Positions 1 through 7,213 of a stretch of 64,000 nucleotides of DNA are shown in pieces; position 1 is the first letter of the stretch; every line of letters begins with the position of its first letter. The translations under genes were made by a program, and so were the position numbers. The notes below the pieces were generated by a model. That model was given only the letters and a program-made list of their open reading frames with translations, made no database searches and was not told the origin of the DNA. Source of the stretch: an uncultured Spirochaetaceae bacterium (GTDB lineage: Bacteria; Spirochaetota; Spirochaetia; Sphaerochaetales; Sphaerochaetaceae); contig CALXLV010000043.1 in the NCBI GenBank assembly GCA_944389295.1, positions 1-64,000 of the forward strand. Reading direction: 5' to 3'.

Positions 1-254
1 ATCTTGTTACATCCTGTGCCATAATAAAGCCTCCTGAACTTCTATAAGGATGTTCCTTATTGGAACACCAACGAAGATGCATTCCGTGTGCCAAGATATA
101 CAATTCATTATATTTAAAGCAATTAACGAAAGCGGATACGAAACAAGAAACAGAAGAAAAGGACAAATTATCCCCGGGAAGAGGAATGACAGAAGAAATG
201 TGGTCATTATGACGCACACTCCTCAGGATTATGGAATTTTGCGGGACATATGGA
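1..254. other. Window start, no convincing gene
   Basis: Open frames exist on both strands but none looks like a protein of known kind or has a ribosome site. The only structure noted is a short inverted repeat, TGTTCC (51-56) and GGAACA (62-67) separated by 5 bases, which could be an operator. An upstream gene may lie outside the window. Confidence 0.4.
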
Positions 255-260
255 TAGAAT
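255..260 (+). promoter_or_regulatory. Candidate -10 of a leaderless YbaK-like gene
   Basis: TAGAAT ends 7 bases before the ATG at 268. No Shine-Dalgarno precedes that ATG and no good -35 is seen. It fits the -10/6-7 nt/ATG pattern found at many first genes in this window. Confidence 0.4.
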
Positions 261-267
261 CACGGCT

Positions 268-738
268 ATGTCGATAGAAAATGTGAGAGAATACCTCAGA
301 AAATACGGAAAGGACGGAGATATCATCGAGTTCACAGTCTCAAGCGCCACGGTGAAAGAGGCCGCGGCCGATCTCGGGACGGAAGAAGGCAGAATCGCAA
401 AGAGCATGTCTTTCCTCCTTTCCTCCGGCGCAGTAATAATAGTCGCCGCGGGGGATGTGAAGATAGACAACAGGAAGTTCAAGGACACATTCCATGAAAA
501 AGCCCGGATGATCGGGCACGATGATGTGGAAAGGCTCACCGGCCACCCGGTAGGAGGCGTATGCCCGTTCGCAGTGAACGAGGGAGTGAAAGTCTATCTC
601 GACAGCTCGCTCAGACGCTTCGACTTCGTCTACCCCGCCGCAGGAACGCCGCAGAGCGCGATAAAGCTGACGATCGAAGAGCTTGAGAGGGTTTCGGAAG
701 CAGCCGGCTGGATAGACGTCACTAAGCCTGCGGAGTGA
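268..738 (+). CDS. YbaK/EbsC-type aminoacyl-tRNA deacylase family protein
   Basis: A 156-residue protein of the YbaK/ProX superfamily, whose members hydrolyse mischarged aminoacyl-tRNAs such as Cys-tRNA(Pro) in the cytoplasm. The body shows the usual pattern: an N-terminal region ending in KSM around residue 49, a strand pair (VIIVAAGD), a conserved Lys in the NRKFKD region, then GHPVGGVCPF around residues 90-100 and a C-terminal GTPQSAIKLT motif. Length matches the family. An ATG at 250 is also in frame; 268 is preferred because a TAGAAT hexamer lies 7 bases upstream and the protein then begins at the usual place. It converges on the next gene with a 17-bp overlap of 3' ends. The exact tRNA substrate cannot be told from sequence. 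Confidence 0.8.
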   Translation: MSIENVREYLRKYGKDGDIIEFTVSSATVKEAAADLGTEEGRIAKSMSFLLSSGAVIIVAAGDVKIDNRKFKDTFHEKARMIGHDDVERLTGHPVGGVCPFAVNEGVKVYLDSSLRRFDFVYPAAGTPQSAIKLTIEELERVSEAAGWIDVTKPAE

Positions 739-1423
739 CATCCTCCCCTATTCTTATCCTGCCGTCCTGCAGCGCCGTGGAGCTGTCGGGGAAGAGCAGA
801 TTGAGGGCATAGCCAAGCCTGTTGACGGCCTTCTCTACAGCTGCATGGACAGGCTCGGTTGACGACGAGTTTCCGGGAAGTGAGTTTAGAAGCGCGCCGT
901 AATAGCTCATGGGGCGGAATCCTTTCTTCTCAATCGAATCTGACGGAATCGGGTTTCTTCCCGGGATGAAACGGCATGGGCTGAATACCAGCTCTCCGTG
1001 CTTGCCCTCCGACGGGCAGGAGAAGAACATGCGGCAGGCAAGGGGCCTGACGCTGTAGATCATGCAGTGATGCTTTTCTGCCCATATATCGTAGAAAGGA
1101 CAGGTCGAATCCGGAAAAACAGGCTCGTTGACGCGCGCTCTCAGTACATCCTTCTGCTCTCCGAAGAGCACCTTAGCTCCGATTAGAAGCGCCTCCGAGG
1201 CAGTCACATCGGGAATGTAGTGGGCGCAGCAGCTGCCGCATCCTGACGGACAGTGCAGATCCATCTCCTTCATGAAGCGGTCAAACTCCGGCTGCACGCT
1301 GCTGTAGAAATCCTTTATGGCGCTCAGCTCAGACGATATCTCCGTATCGCCGAGCATCCTGATCGTGTTTTCAATAACTTCCACAGCCGCGTTATAATCA
1401 TATTCGGACAATTCTGCAAGCAT
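722..1423 (-). CDS. YkgJ-type cysteine-cluster protein (putative metal-chelating)
   Basis: A 233-residue protein with the CxxxCxxCC-type cluster of the YkgJ/UPF0153 family (CPSGCGSCC about a quarter of the way in, then further cysteines in STCPFYD, HCMIYSVRPLACRMFF and SPCRF). Such proteins are presumed to bind iron or zinc; their reaction is unknown. The frame extends to 1495, but the extra residues look non-native, so the ATG at 1423 is chosen. No clear Shine-Dalgarno is visible at either. It converges on the YbaK-like gene (17-bp overlap). The tRNA-Met gene lies about 160 bases upstream on the same strand, and read-through from it cannot be excluded. Confidence 0.65.
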   Translation of the reverse strand: MLAELSEYDYNAAVEVIENTIRMLGDTEISSELSAIKDFYSSVQPEFDRFMKEMDLHCPSGCGSCCAHYIPDVTASEALLIGAKVLFGEQKDVLRARVNEPVFPDSTCPFYDIWAEKHHCMIYSVRPLACRMFFSCPSEGKHGELVFSPCRFIPGRNPIPSDSIEKKGFRPMSYYGALLNSLPGNSSSTEPVHAAVEKAVNRLGYALNLLFPDSSTALQDGRIRIGEDVTPQA

Positions 1424-1582
1424 ATGGCCATGAAGCGAATAATTGATGATCACAGCTGAAAAACAAAGGCAACCTACTCTTGAACCATTGTCCAATCAGC
1501 AGATTGCCGCGTTTCATTGATGGTCTGGAGACCCTCTCCCACTGTCGGCTTTTGCCGCTCAATGGCCCAGATTACATCTATT

Positions 1583-1655
1583 TAGCAGGGGCAGGACTCG
1601 AACCTGCGACCTCCGGGTTATGAGCCCGACGAGCTGCCAACTGCTCTACCCTACG
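1583..1655 (-). tRNA. Initiator tRNA-Met (CAT)
   Basis: Cloverleaf read on the minus strand. The anticodon CAT lies at 1620-1622 in the loop CTCATAA. The anticodon stem has three consecutive G-C pairs (GGG/CCC), and the first acceptor pair is a C-T mismatch. Both are hallmarks of initiator tRNA. The T arm is GCAGG-TTCGAGT-CCTGC. The 3' CCA is not encoded; the gene ends at the discriminator A. Confidence 0.95.
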
Positions 1656-1669
1656 TCGATTTCTGTTGT

Positions 1670-1698
1670 AATATACGGAGTTTTCAGCAGTATGTCAA
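1670..1698 (-). promoter_or_regulatory. Sigma-70-type promoter of the initiator tRNA
   Basis: On the minus strand TTGACA (1693-1698) and TATATT (1670-1675) are separated by exactly 17 bases, near-perfect consensus. Transcription would begin about 9 bases before the mature tRNA 5' end. Confidence 0.85.
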
Positions 1699-1775
1699 CA
1701 CTCAGATGCATTATTTCTGACGATTCTAAAATATGCATAAATATGCAACCATTTTACAGATTTATTGCATAACTC

Positions 1776-1802
1776 TTGACATCACCTGCAATATTCTAAA
1801 AG
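1776..1802 (+). promoter_or_regulatory. Candidate promoter of the TRAP operon
   Basis: TTGACA (1776-1781) is followed after 15 bases by TAAAAG (1797-1802). The -35 is perfect, but the -10 and spacing are weak, so the exact -10 is uncertain. Confidence 0.4.
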
Positions 1803-1851
1803 ATTGGAATAATATTCCTCTTTTCGGGGAAGATGAACAAAGGAGGCCAAA

Positions 1852-2814
1852 ATGAAAAGAACAATAACAGCGCTCTCCGTCCTGCTGCTCGCAGCATCCA
1901 TGCTCCTCGCCTCGGGGTCCGGGGAAAACGCTTCAGGGGAACTGAGCTTCGGCACAGGAGGTGATCAGGGAACGTACTATGCGTTCGGGAATGTCCTTGC
2001 ACAGAGGATATCCTCTGAAACGGACACTAAGGTGACCGCGCTCGCGAGCAACGGTTCGCAGGACAACATCGAGATGATGGATATGGGGTACTATCAGCTC
2101 GGTTTCGTACAGTCCGATGTGATGAGCTACGCATACAACGGCACAAACCTCTTCGAAGGGAATGCCATCACGGATTTCTCCACGATCGGAGCGCTCTACA
2201 TGGAGCAGGTGCAGATCGTCACGCTCAATCCTGATATAAAGACTGTGGCTGATCTCAGAGGAAAGACAGTCTCCATAGGTTCTGCGGGCTCAGGCGTCTA
2301 CTACAATGCGATCGACGTTCTCGGAGCATACGGAATGACAGAGGAGGACATAAATCCCACATACCAGAGCTTCGGCGACAGCGTTGACTCTCTCCAGGAC
2401 GGCAAGATCGATGCGGCGTTCGTGGTTGCAGGCGCGCCTACAGTCGCAGTCTCAACTCTTGCCAGCTCGCGCGACGTCTACCTCGTCTCCATTGATGACG
2501 AGCATATAGAGAATCTCATCTCAGCATCACCGTACTACAGCAGATACACGATAGATGCATCTGTCTACGGCACCGACGAGGACTGCCAGACCGTCGCGAT
2601 CGCAGCCGTGGTCATAGCGAACAACGATGTCTCAGAGGACGATGCCTACAACATCATCTCCACGATCTTCAACGATAAGGAAGCGATAGCGCAGAGCCAT
2701 GACAAGGGAAATGAGCTCGATCTCGCGTTCGCATCCTCGATAACGACGGTTCCGTACCATCCGGGAGCCGCGAAGTATTACGCAGAACAGGGAATAACGG
2801 TACCGACAGAATAA
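1852..2814 (+). CDS. TAXI family TRAP transporter solute-binding protein
   Basis: A 320-residue secreted protein. Residues 1-20 form a Sec signal peptide (basic MKR, then a Leu/Ala-rich core ending ASMLLASG) without a lipobox cysteine. The mature part begins with the TAXI-type motif FGTGGDQGTYYAFG and continues through SNGSQDNIEMM and LRGKTVSIGSAGSG, typical of TAXI solute receptors that feed fused TRAP permeases. The ligand is unknown; characterised or proposed TAXI ligands include dicarboxylates and glutamate. The start is secure: AAAGGAGG lies 7-8 bases upstream of the ATG. It is the first gene of a two-gene operon, separated from the permease by a strong hairpin that may favour higher SBP expression. 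Confidence 0.93.
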   Translation: MKRTITALSVLLLAASMLLASGSGENASGELSFGTGGDQGTYYAFGNVLAQRISSETDTKVTALASNGSQDNIEMMDMGYYQLGFVQSDVMSYAYNGTNLFEGNAITDFSTIGALYMEQVQIVTLNPDIKTVADLRGKTVSIGSAGSGVYYNAIDVLGAYGMTEEDINPTYQSFGDSVDSLQDGKIDAAFVVAGAPTVAVSTLASSRDVYLVSIDDEHIENLISASPYYSRYTIDASVYGTDEDCQTVAIAAVVIANNDVSEDDAYNIISTIFNDKEAIAQSHDKGNELDLAFASSITTVPYHPGAAKYYAEQGITVPTE

Positions 2815-2820
2815 TGGGCT

Positions 2821-2846
2821 GATGCAGGGGCAGTGTCCCCTGCATC
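2821..2846 (+). promoter_or_regulatory. Intercistronic hairpin between SBP and permease
   Basis: A perfect 10-bp inverted repeat: GATGCAGGGG (2821-2830), loop CAGTGT, CCCCTGCATC (2837-2846). No T tract follows, so it is more likely an mRNA stabiliser or partial processing site than a terminator. It lies just upstream of the permease ribosome site. Confidence 0.75.
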
Positions 2847-2862
2847 TTCCAAGGGGGACGAT

Positions 2863-4836
2863 TTGGACAAAGAAAAGAAACATCACGAACATCATGGACT
2901 CCACTTCCACGACACAGGAACGGCTGCTGACGTTGAAGCCGTAATGAAGAAGTATGACAGGGAGTCGAACGTAAGGGTGTGGACGGGAACACCCAAACTG
3001 ATAATAAGGCTCATAATGGTGGCCTTCTCGCTGTACTGCATCATAGATGCCGTCTTTCTGACTACACTTCCGGAGACAAGACTCTCAGTTTTCATGGGAA
3101 TGATAGTATTCCTGGGCTTCCTGACATTTCCGGTCAGGAAAGGGGCCGAAAGGCCGAACCACATGCCCTGGTATGATATCATCCTCCTGATCCTGGGCTC
3201 GGGAGCGTTTTTCTTCTATGCGGCCAACGCGATGGATGCGATAAGGCTCTCCGCGCGCATCATCCGCGATCCTATGTTCATGGCCGCGGGAATCATAGCC
3301 ATTCTGGCGCTTGCGGAACTCTGCCGCCGCTGCGTCGGCCTTCCGATTCTCTGCGTGGCCGGAGCGCTGCTGATCTACACGTTCGCTTCAGGGCTGGATG
3401 TCCTGCAGGTCGTGAGGACGCTCTTCTACACCACAAACGGAATATTCAGCGCACCGGTGCAGGTCTGCGTGAAGTTCATAGTCATCTTCATAATCTTCGG
3501 AGCGTTCCTTGAGCGCACGGGAGTCGCGGATTTCTTCATCCGCTTCGCAAACGCCGCCGTAGGACGCTTCTCCGGAGGACCGGCAAAGGTCGCGGTCGTC
3601 GCAAGCGCCCTTGAGGGAATGGCCTCGGGCTCATCCGTCGCGAACACGGTCGGCTCTGGGTCGATAACGATTCCGATGATGAAGAAGATGGGATACAAGC
3701 CTGAGTTCGCGGCGGCTGTAGAGGCAGCGGCCTCGACCGGCGGACAGATCATGCCGCCCATCATGGGAGCCGCAGCATTCCTGATGGCGGAGTTTACAGG
3801 AGAGCCTTACGGCACGATCGCGGTCAGAGCGATTATTCCCGCACTGCTCTACTTCACCGGAATCTTCATCGCTGTGCATCTCGAGGCGAAAAAACTCGGA
3901 ATGAAGGGAATACCAAAGGAAGAGCTTCCGAAAGCAAGCGAACTCCTTAAAGAGATATACCTGCTTATTCCTCTCATCGTGCTCATCTACCTTGTCGGCT
4001 CAAGCACATTCACGATGGCATACTCCGCGACAATTTCCATCATCGCGGCAATAATAGTAGGAGTGCTGAACAAGCGGGAAAGGCTCACATTCACACGCCT
4101 TCTGGATGCTCTTGAGAACGGAGCGAGAAGCTCGATCACGGTAGTCGTGGCCTGCGGAATCGCAGGAGTTATCGCAGGATGCATAACTGTCACGGGACTG
4201 GCCTCGAAGCTCCTCGGTGCGATAGTGGCCCTCTCCGGCGGATACGTCATAGTGGCCCTGCTTCTGACGATGCTCTGCTGCATAGTTCTCGGAATGGGAG
4301 TTCCGACAACAGCGAACTACTGCATCATGGCGGCAACCTGCGCTCCCATCCTCATGGACCCGTCGCTTGGAGTTCCCAAGATGGCGGCGCACTTCTTTGT
4401 ATTCTACTTCGGAATTGTCGCGGATATAACCCCGCCGGTAGCACTTGCGGCCTATGCCGGAGCCGCGATCGCAAAATCCGATCCGATGAAAACGGGACTG
4501 AATGCAACGAAGCTGGCGATAGCCGCATTCATAGTTCCCTATGTATTCGCGCTCTCTCCAGCAATGCTGCTGATAGATGTCTCAGGACCTGTGGAGATAG
4601 TGCAGATATGCATAAGCGCGCTCATCGGAATATTCGGCATAGCGGCATCGCTCAACGGATACTTCATACGGAAAATTCCCGTACCGCTGAGACTGCTGCT
4701 GATGGTGGGCGGCCTCTGCATGGTATTCCCCGGAACAGTCACCGACGTGCTGGGCCTTGTAATGATAGCGGGAACCGCTCTCTACCAGCGCCTGATGCTG
4801 AACCACGAAAACCGCAGCGGTCTTGCAGCCGCATGA
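2863..4836 (+). CDS. TRAP transporter permease, fused small and large subunits (TAXI type)
   Basis: About 657 residues with a His-rich cytoplasmic N-terminus, a small DctQ-like membrane segment group (roughly residues 45-150) and a long DctM-like domain. The large domain carries the family motifs SGSSVANTVGSGSITIPMM and STGGQIMPPIMGAAAFLMAE, which line the substrate and sodium sites, and a repeat of the same fold near GMGVPTTANYCIMA. It imports the solute captured by the upstream SBP using an ion gradient. A GTG at 2833 is in frame but sits in the loop of the intercistronic hairpin; the TTG at 2863 has GGGGG 7 bases upstream and gives MDKEKK as N-terminus, so it is preferred. Downstream is the AT-rich repeat cluster. 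Confidence 0.92.
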   Translation: MDKEKKHHEHHGLHFHDTGTAADVEAVMKKYDRESNVRVWTGTPKLIIRLIMVAFSLYCIIDAVFLTTLPETRLSVFMGMIVFLGFLTFPVRKGAERPNHMPWYDIILLILGSGAFFFYAANAMDAIRLSARIIRDPMFMAAGIIAILALAELCRRCVGLPILCVAGALLIYTFASGLDVLQVVRTLFYTTNGIFSAPVQVCVKFIVIFIIFGAFLERTGVADFFIRFANAAVGRFSGGPAKVAVVASALEGMASGSSVANTVGSGSITIPMMKKMGYKPEFAAAVEAAASTGGQIMPPIMGAAAFLMAEFTGEPYGTIAVRAIIPALLYFTGIFIAVHLEAKKLGMKGIPKEELPKASELLKEIYLLIPLIVLIYLVGSSTFTMAYSATISIIAAIIVGVLNKRERLTFTRLLDALENGARSSITVVVACGIAGVIAGCITVTGLASKLLGAIVALSGGYVIVALLLTMLCCIVLGMGVPTTANYCIMAATCAPILMDPSLGVPKMAAHFFVFYFGIVADITPPVALAAYAGAAIAKSDPMKTGLNATKLAIAAFIVPYVFALSPAMLLIDVSGPVEIVQICISALIGIFGIAASLNGYFIRKIPVPLRLLLMVGGLCMVFPGTVTDVLGLVMIAGTALYQRLMLNHENRSGLAAA

Positions 4837-5195
4837 ATCTGAGGGCCTGCCGTACTGCGGCGGGCCCTGTTCTCTGCAATCATTCTGATATCAATAAAAG
4901 CCATCAAAATACGGAAGAATGAGACGCTGCTGAGCTATGCAATGGGTTCGTTCATACAAAAAAGACGCATGTAATCATATCAAAAAGCAATATTTTGATT
5001 AAAATATCAAATTTTTGATTAAATCCATCAAATCTCAAAATCAAATTTATTTCATTGCAGTAAAAATAGTTAATCTGAAATACGATCAAATTTTTGATTG
5101 TCGATATCAGAAATTTGATTAAAATTTCCCCGGTTTTGATTAAAAAATCAGATTTTGATTAAATTATCAAACTCGTATCAAAATGAAATCAGAAA
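4837..5195. repeat. AT-rich cluster of TTTGATTAAA repeats and ATCAAA half-sites
   Basis: No gene is present. Five exact direct copies of TTTGATTAAA start at 4994, 5014, 5114, 5135 and 5154. A sixth, TTTGATTG, begins at 5093. Inverted half-sites ATCAAA lie at 4903, 4979, 5006, 5027, 5040, 5085, 5166 and 5177. Two identical 14-mers, ATCAAATTTTTGAT (5006-5019 and 5085-5098), are near-palindromes, and 5106-5119 (ATCAGAAATTTGAT) is a related one. Spacing between several copies is 19-21 bases. Both flanking genes end here, so this is not an ordinary promoter operator. Function unknown. Confidence 0.85.
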
Positions 5196-5849
5196 TCACA
5201 GGAGACGAGCAAGAGCGAGGTAATCGCCGGATGAATCATCGGCAAGCGAGATATCCTGATGCACCTCTGAGCCGGTGAACGCCACAGTGTAGATGTCTGC
5301 AGCTTTCGCTGCTCTTATCCCCACGGGAGAATCCTCGAATGCAGCAGAATCCTCAGCGGAAACAGAGAGGGCTTCAAGAGCCATCAGATACGGCATGGGA
5401 TCAGGCTTCCTGCGCTCGGTCATATCTCCTCCGATGATGACTGAGGGAAAATCAGAAAGCCCCATGCGGGAGAGCGCTGTGCGCAGACGGAAAGAGGCAG
5501 TTGAGGAGACAACCGCGATCTTTCCTTCCCTGCCCTTTATCGCCTCAAAGAACTCCCTGAGGCCGGGAAACGGCGCGATTCCCTCATACCCTGTGTAGTA
5601 ATCAGGATAATCTGCAAGAAGCGTCATAAGAGTACCGGCATCGATTTTAACACCGTAGAGAGCGCCCAGAGCTGCCGCTATCTGCTCATTCCCGTGGCAG
5701 ATGACGTTGTCAATGAAGCTGTCATCGATCATGACGCCGAAATTATCAAGCACAAGCTGCCTGAGAATGCGGAACGAATAAGGCTCGCTGTCAGTTATCA
5801 CTCCGTCGAAATCAAAGAGAAAAGCTTTCTTCTTACTGAGGTCACGCAT
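5196..5849 (-). CDS. HAD-superfamily hydrolase, beta-phosphoglucomutase/phosphatase type
   Basis: A 217-residue haloacid dehalogenase-like protein. Motif I is FLFDFDGVITDSEP near the N-terminus (nucleophile Asp and acid/base Asp two residues later). Motif II is VVSSTAS in the middle, and motif III with the acidic pair is KPDPMPYL followed by AFEDSPVGIRAAKAA. This is the subfamily I arrangement with a helical cap after motif I, typical of beta-phosphoglucomutase and small sugar or glycolate phosphatases. The substrate is not predictable. The open frame extends to 5912, but the ATG at 5849 places motif I at the usual distance. It diverges from the LUD gene with only 14 bases between the starts. 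Confidence 0.85.
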   Translation of the reverse strand: MRDLSKKKAFLFDFDGVITDSEPYSFRILRQLVLDNFGVMIDDSFIDNVICHGNEQIAAALGALYGVKIDAGTLMTLLADYPDYYTGYEGIAPFPGLREFFEAIKGREGKIAVVSSTASFRLRTALSRMGLSDFPSVIIGGDMTERRKPDPMPYLMALEALSVSAEDSAAFEDSPVGIRAAKAADIYTVAFTGSEVHQDISLADDSSGDYLALARLL

Positions 5850-5851
5850 GA

Positions 5852-5857
5852 TATAAT
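5852..5857 (+). promoter_or_regulatory. -10 of a leaderless LUD gene
   Basis: A perfect TATAAT ends 6 bases before the ATG at 5864, placing the predicted +1 on the A of the start codon. A weak TTCTTA lies 16 bases upstream. No Shine-Dalgarno is present. Confidence 0.6.
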
Positions 5858-5863
5858 CATGGC

Positions 5864-6499
5864 ATGGATGCCAATCAGAGAAAAGCCATGCAGGGCGTGG
5901 TAAAGGAAACACTTGAAAATCTTGAGAAGAACGCTTTCAGGGCGGCCTTCGTGAATGACAGAAACGAGCTTCTTACTCTGATCGCCTCACTGATTCCCGA
6001 AGGAGCGGTGACGGCTTCAGGAGGATCTGAAACACTTCTTGAAACGGGAGTTATGGAGTGGATCAAAACTCACACCGATTACAGAACTGAGAGAAAAGAG
6101 GCTTACGGTGCCGACTTCTACCTCACCTCAGCCAATGCGGTGACGAGGCACGGCGAACTCTTTGAGGTGGATGGAAGGTCTAACAGAGTATCCGCCATGC
6201 TCTTCGGCCCTGAGAACGTGATTGCAATAGCCGGAATAAACAAACTTGTGCCTAATCTCAGGGCTGCGGCAGAGAGAGTAAAGACAATGGCAGCGCCTCC
6301 TAACTGCATCAGGCTCGCAAAAGACACGCCGTGCGCAAAGACAGGACACTGCGTATTCCCCGATTTCAGCGACGTGCACCTCTCTGCACAGGGCTGCGCA
6401 TCCCCTGACCGTATCTGCTCCAACCATGTGATCTTCTCCCGGCAGATGGTCAAGGACAGGATCATGGTGATAATAGTCGGAGAGGAGTATGGATACTGA
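5864..6499 (+). CDS. LUD domain protein (LutC/YkgG-like)
   Basis: A 211-residue protein of the LUD (DUF162) family, seen in LutC of the lactate-utilisation complex and in many stand-alone proteins of anaerobes. Recognisable parts are SGGSETLLETGV around residues 46-60, the YLTSANAVTRHGELFEVDG stretch near the middle, and the GINKLVPNLRAAAERVK segment. A C-terminal group of cysteines and histidines (DTPCAKTGHC, QGCASPDRIC) is characteristic of stand-alone LUD proteins and could bind metal. No LutA or LutB is next to it, so a role in lactate oxidation is not supported. It overlaps the AlkD-like gene by 11 bp, suggesting co-transcription. The start is supported by the TATAAT 6 bases upstream. 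Confidence 0.82.
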   Translation: MDANQRKAMQGVVKETLENLEKNAFRAAFVNDRNELLTLIASLIPEGAVTASGGSETLLETGVMEWIKTHTDYRTERKEAYGADFYLTSANAVTRHGELFEVDGRSNRVSAMLFGPENVIAIAGINKLVPNLRAAAERVKTMAAPPNCIRLAKDTPCAKTGHCVFPDFSDVHLSAQGCASPDRICSNHVIFSRQMVKDRIMVIIVGEEYGY

Positions 6500-7106
6500 G
6501 ACCCTGTACAGACCTTATATAGACAGGAAATACAGCGAATTCTCACAGCGGCTGACCAAGCACAGGGACAGGCCGTATCTAGGAGTGCGCATTCCCGTAC
6601 TGCGCAGACTTGCAGGAGAGATAGAGTCTGCGGATTTCCCCGTAGTCTACCATGAGGATGTGCTTCTAAGGGGGTTCTGGATAGCCCGTCAGCGAATACC
6701 GTTTTCGGAAAAGCGGAAGCTGCTTGAGGATCATCTCCAGTACCTTGAGACATGGGACGAGGCGGATACTCTCGTCTCATCCCTGCATCCGGGAAAGAAA
6801 GAACTTGATGAAGCCTATGATTTCTTCACATCGCTTCTTGAGGAAGAGCGGGTAATGCCGCGGCGCCTCGGCATCGTCACGCTGATGTCCCAGAGAGCGA
6901 AATATCCGGAGAAACGCGATGAGATCATCAGGAATATCTGCAGGGCGGACAGCGATGAATACTACATCTCTATGGCTGCAGCCTGGGCCCTCTCCTTCTT
7001 CTTCATCGACGACAATTCTGCAGCTGATTATCTCAGCTCCGTCTCAGCTATCACAAGAAAAAGGGCGGAGCAGAAGATCAGGGACTCCCGGCGAACTGGA
7101 AAGTGA
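6489..7106 (+). CDS. AlkD-like DNA alkylation repair protein
   Basis: A 205-residue, largely helical protein with the features of the AlkD/DNA alkylation repair HEAT-repeat family: the N-terminal GVRIPVLRRLAGEI element, then a series of short helical repeats (LLRGFWIARQRI, ETWDEADTLVSSL, RRLGIVTLMSQRAKYP) ending with YYISMAAAWALSFFF and a basic RKRAEQKIRDSRR tail. Family members excise cationic alkylated bases from DNA. The catalytic residues of Bacillus AlkD could not be placed with certainty, so activity is inferred. SD GGAGAGGAG precedes the ATG, which lies inside the end of the LUD gene. Confidence 0.82.
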   Translation: MDTETLYRPYIDRKYSEFSQRLTKHRDRPYLGVRIPVLRRLAGEIESADFPVVYHEDVLLRGFWIARQRIPFSEKRKLLEDHLQYLETWDEADTLVSSLHPGKKELDEAYDFFTSLLEEERVMPRRLGIVTLMSQRAKYPEKRDEIIRNICRADSDEYYISMAAAWALSFFFIDDNSAADYLSSVSAITRKRAEQKIRDSRRTGK

Positions 7107-7150
7107 AAGCATAATAAGTAAGAAAAAGATCAGAAGAGTAAGGATTAGTG

Positions 7151-7196
7151 TTGACAATTCGTTTCTTCGTATAGTAATGTTTCTTCATAAAGAAAC
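7151..7196 (+). promoter_or_regulatory. trpB promoter and leader hairpin
   Basis: A perfect TTGACA (7151-7156) is followed by TAGTAA (7172-7177) at 15-base spacing. GTTTCTTC occurs at 7161-7168 and again at 7179-7186, and the second copy forms a hairpin, GTTTCTT-CATA-AAGAAAC (7179-7196). The hairpin ends just before the ribosome site. An operator or an mRNA structure are both possible. Confidence 0.5.
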
Positions 7197-7213
7197 ACAG
7201 AAGGAGAAACACC

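Noticed and set aside
7-219. Minus-strand hydrophobic open frame of 70 codons
   Set aside because: No ribosome site, no recognisable motif, and no support from neighbours.
1496-1582. Terminator for the initiator tRNA
   Set aside because: Small stems such as CGGC-AAAA-GCCG are present, but there is no T tract.
4179-4922. Long open frame in the permease gene, +1 shifted
   Set aside because: It lies inside the permease and its composition is that of a shadow frame.
4995-5010. FNR-like half-sites (TTGAT and ATCAA)
   Set aside because: The spacers are 6 or 7 bases and irregular, not the 4 of FNR sites, and there is no promoter here.
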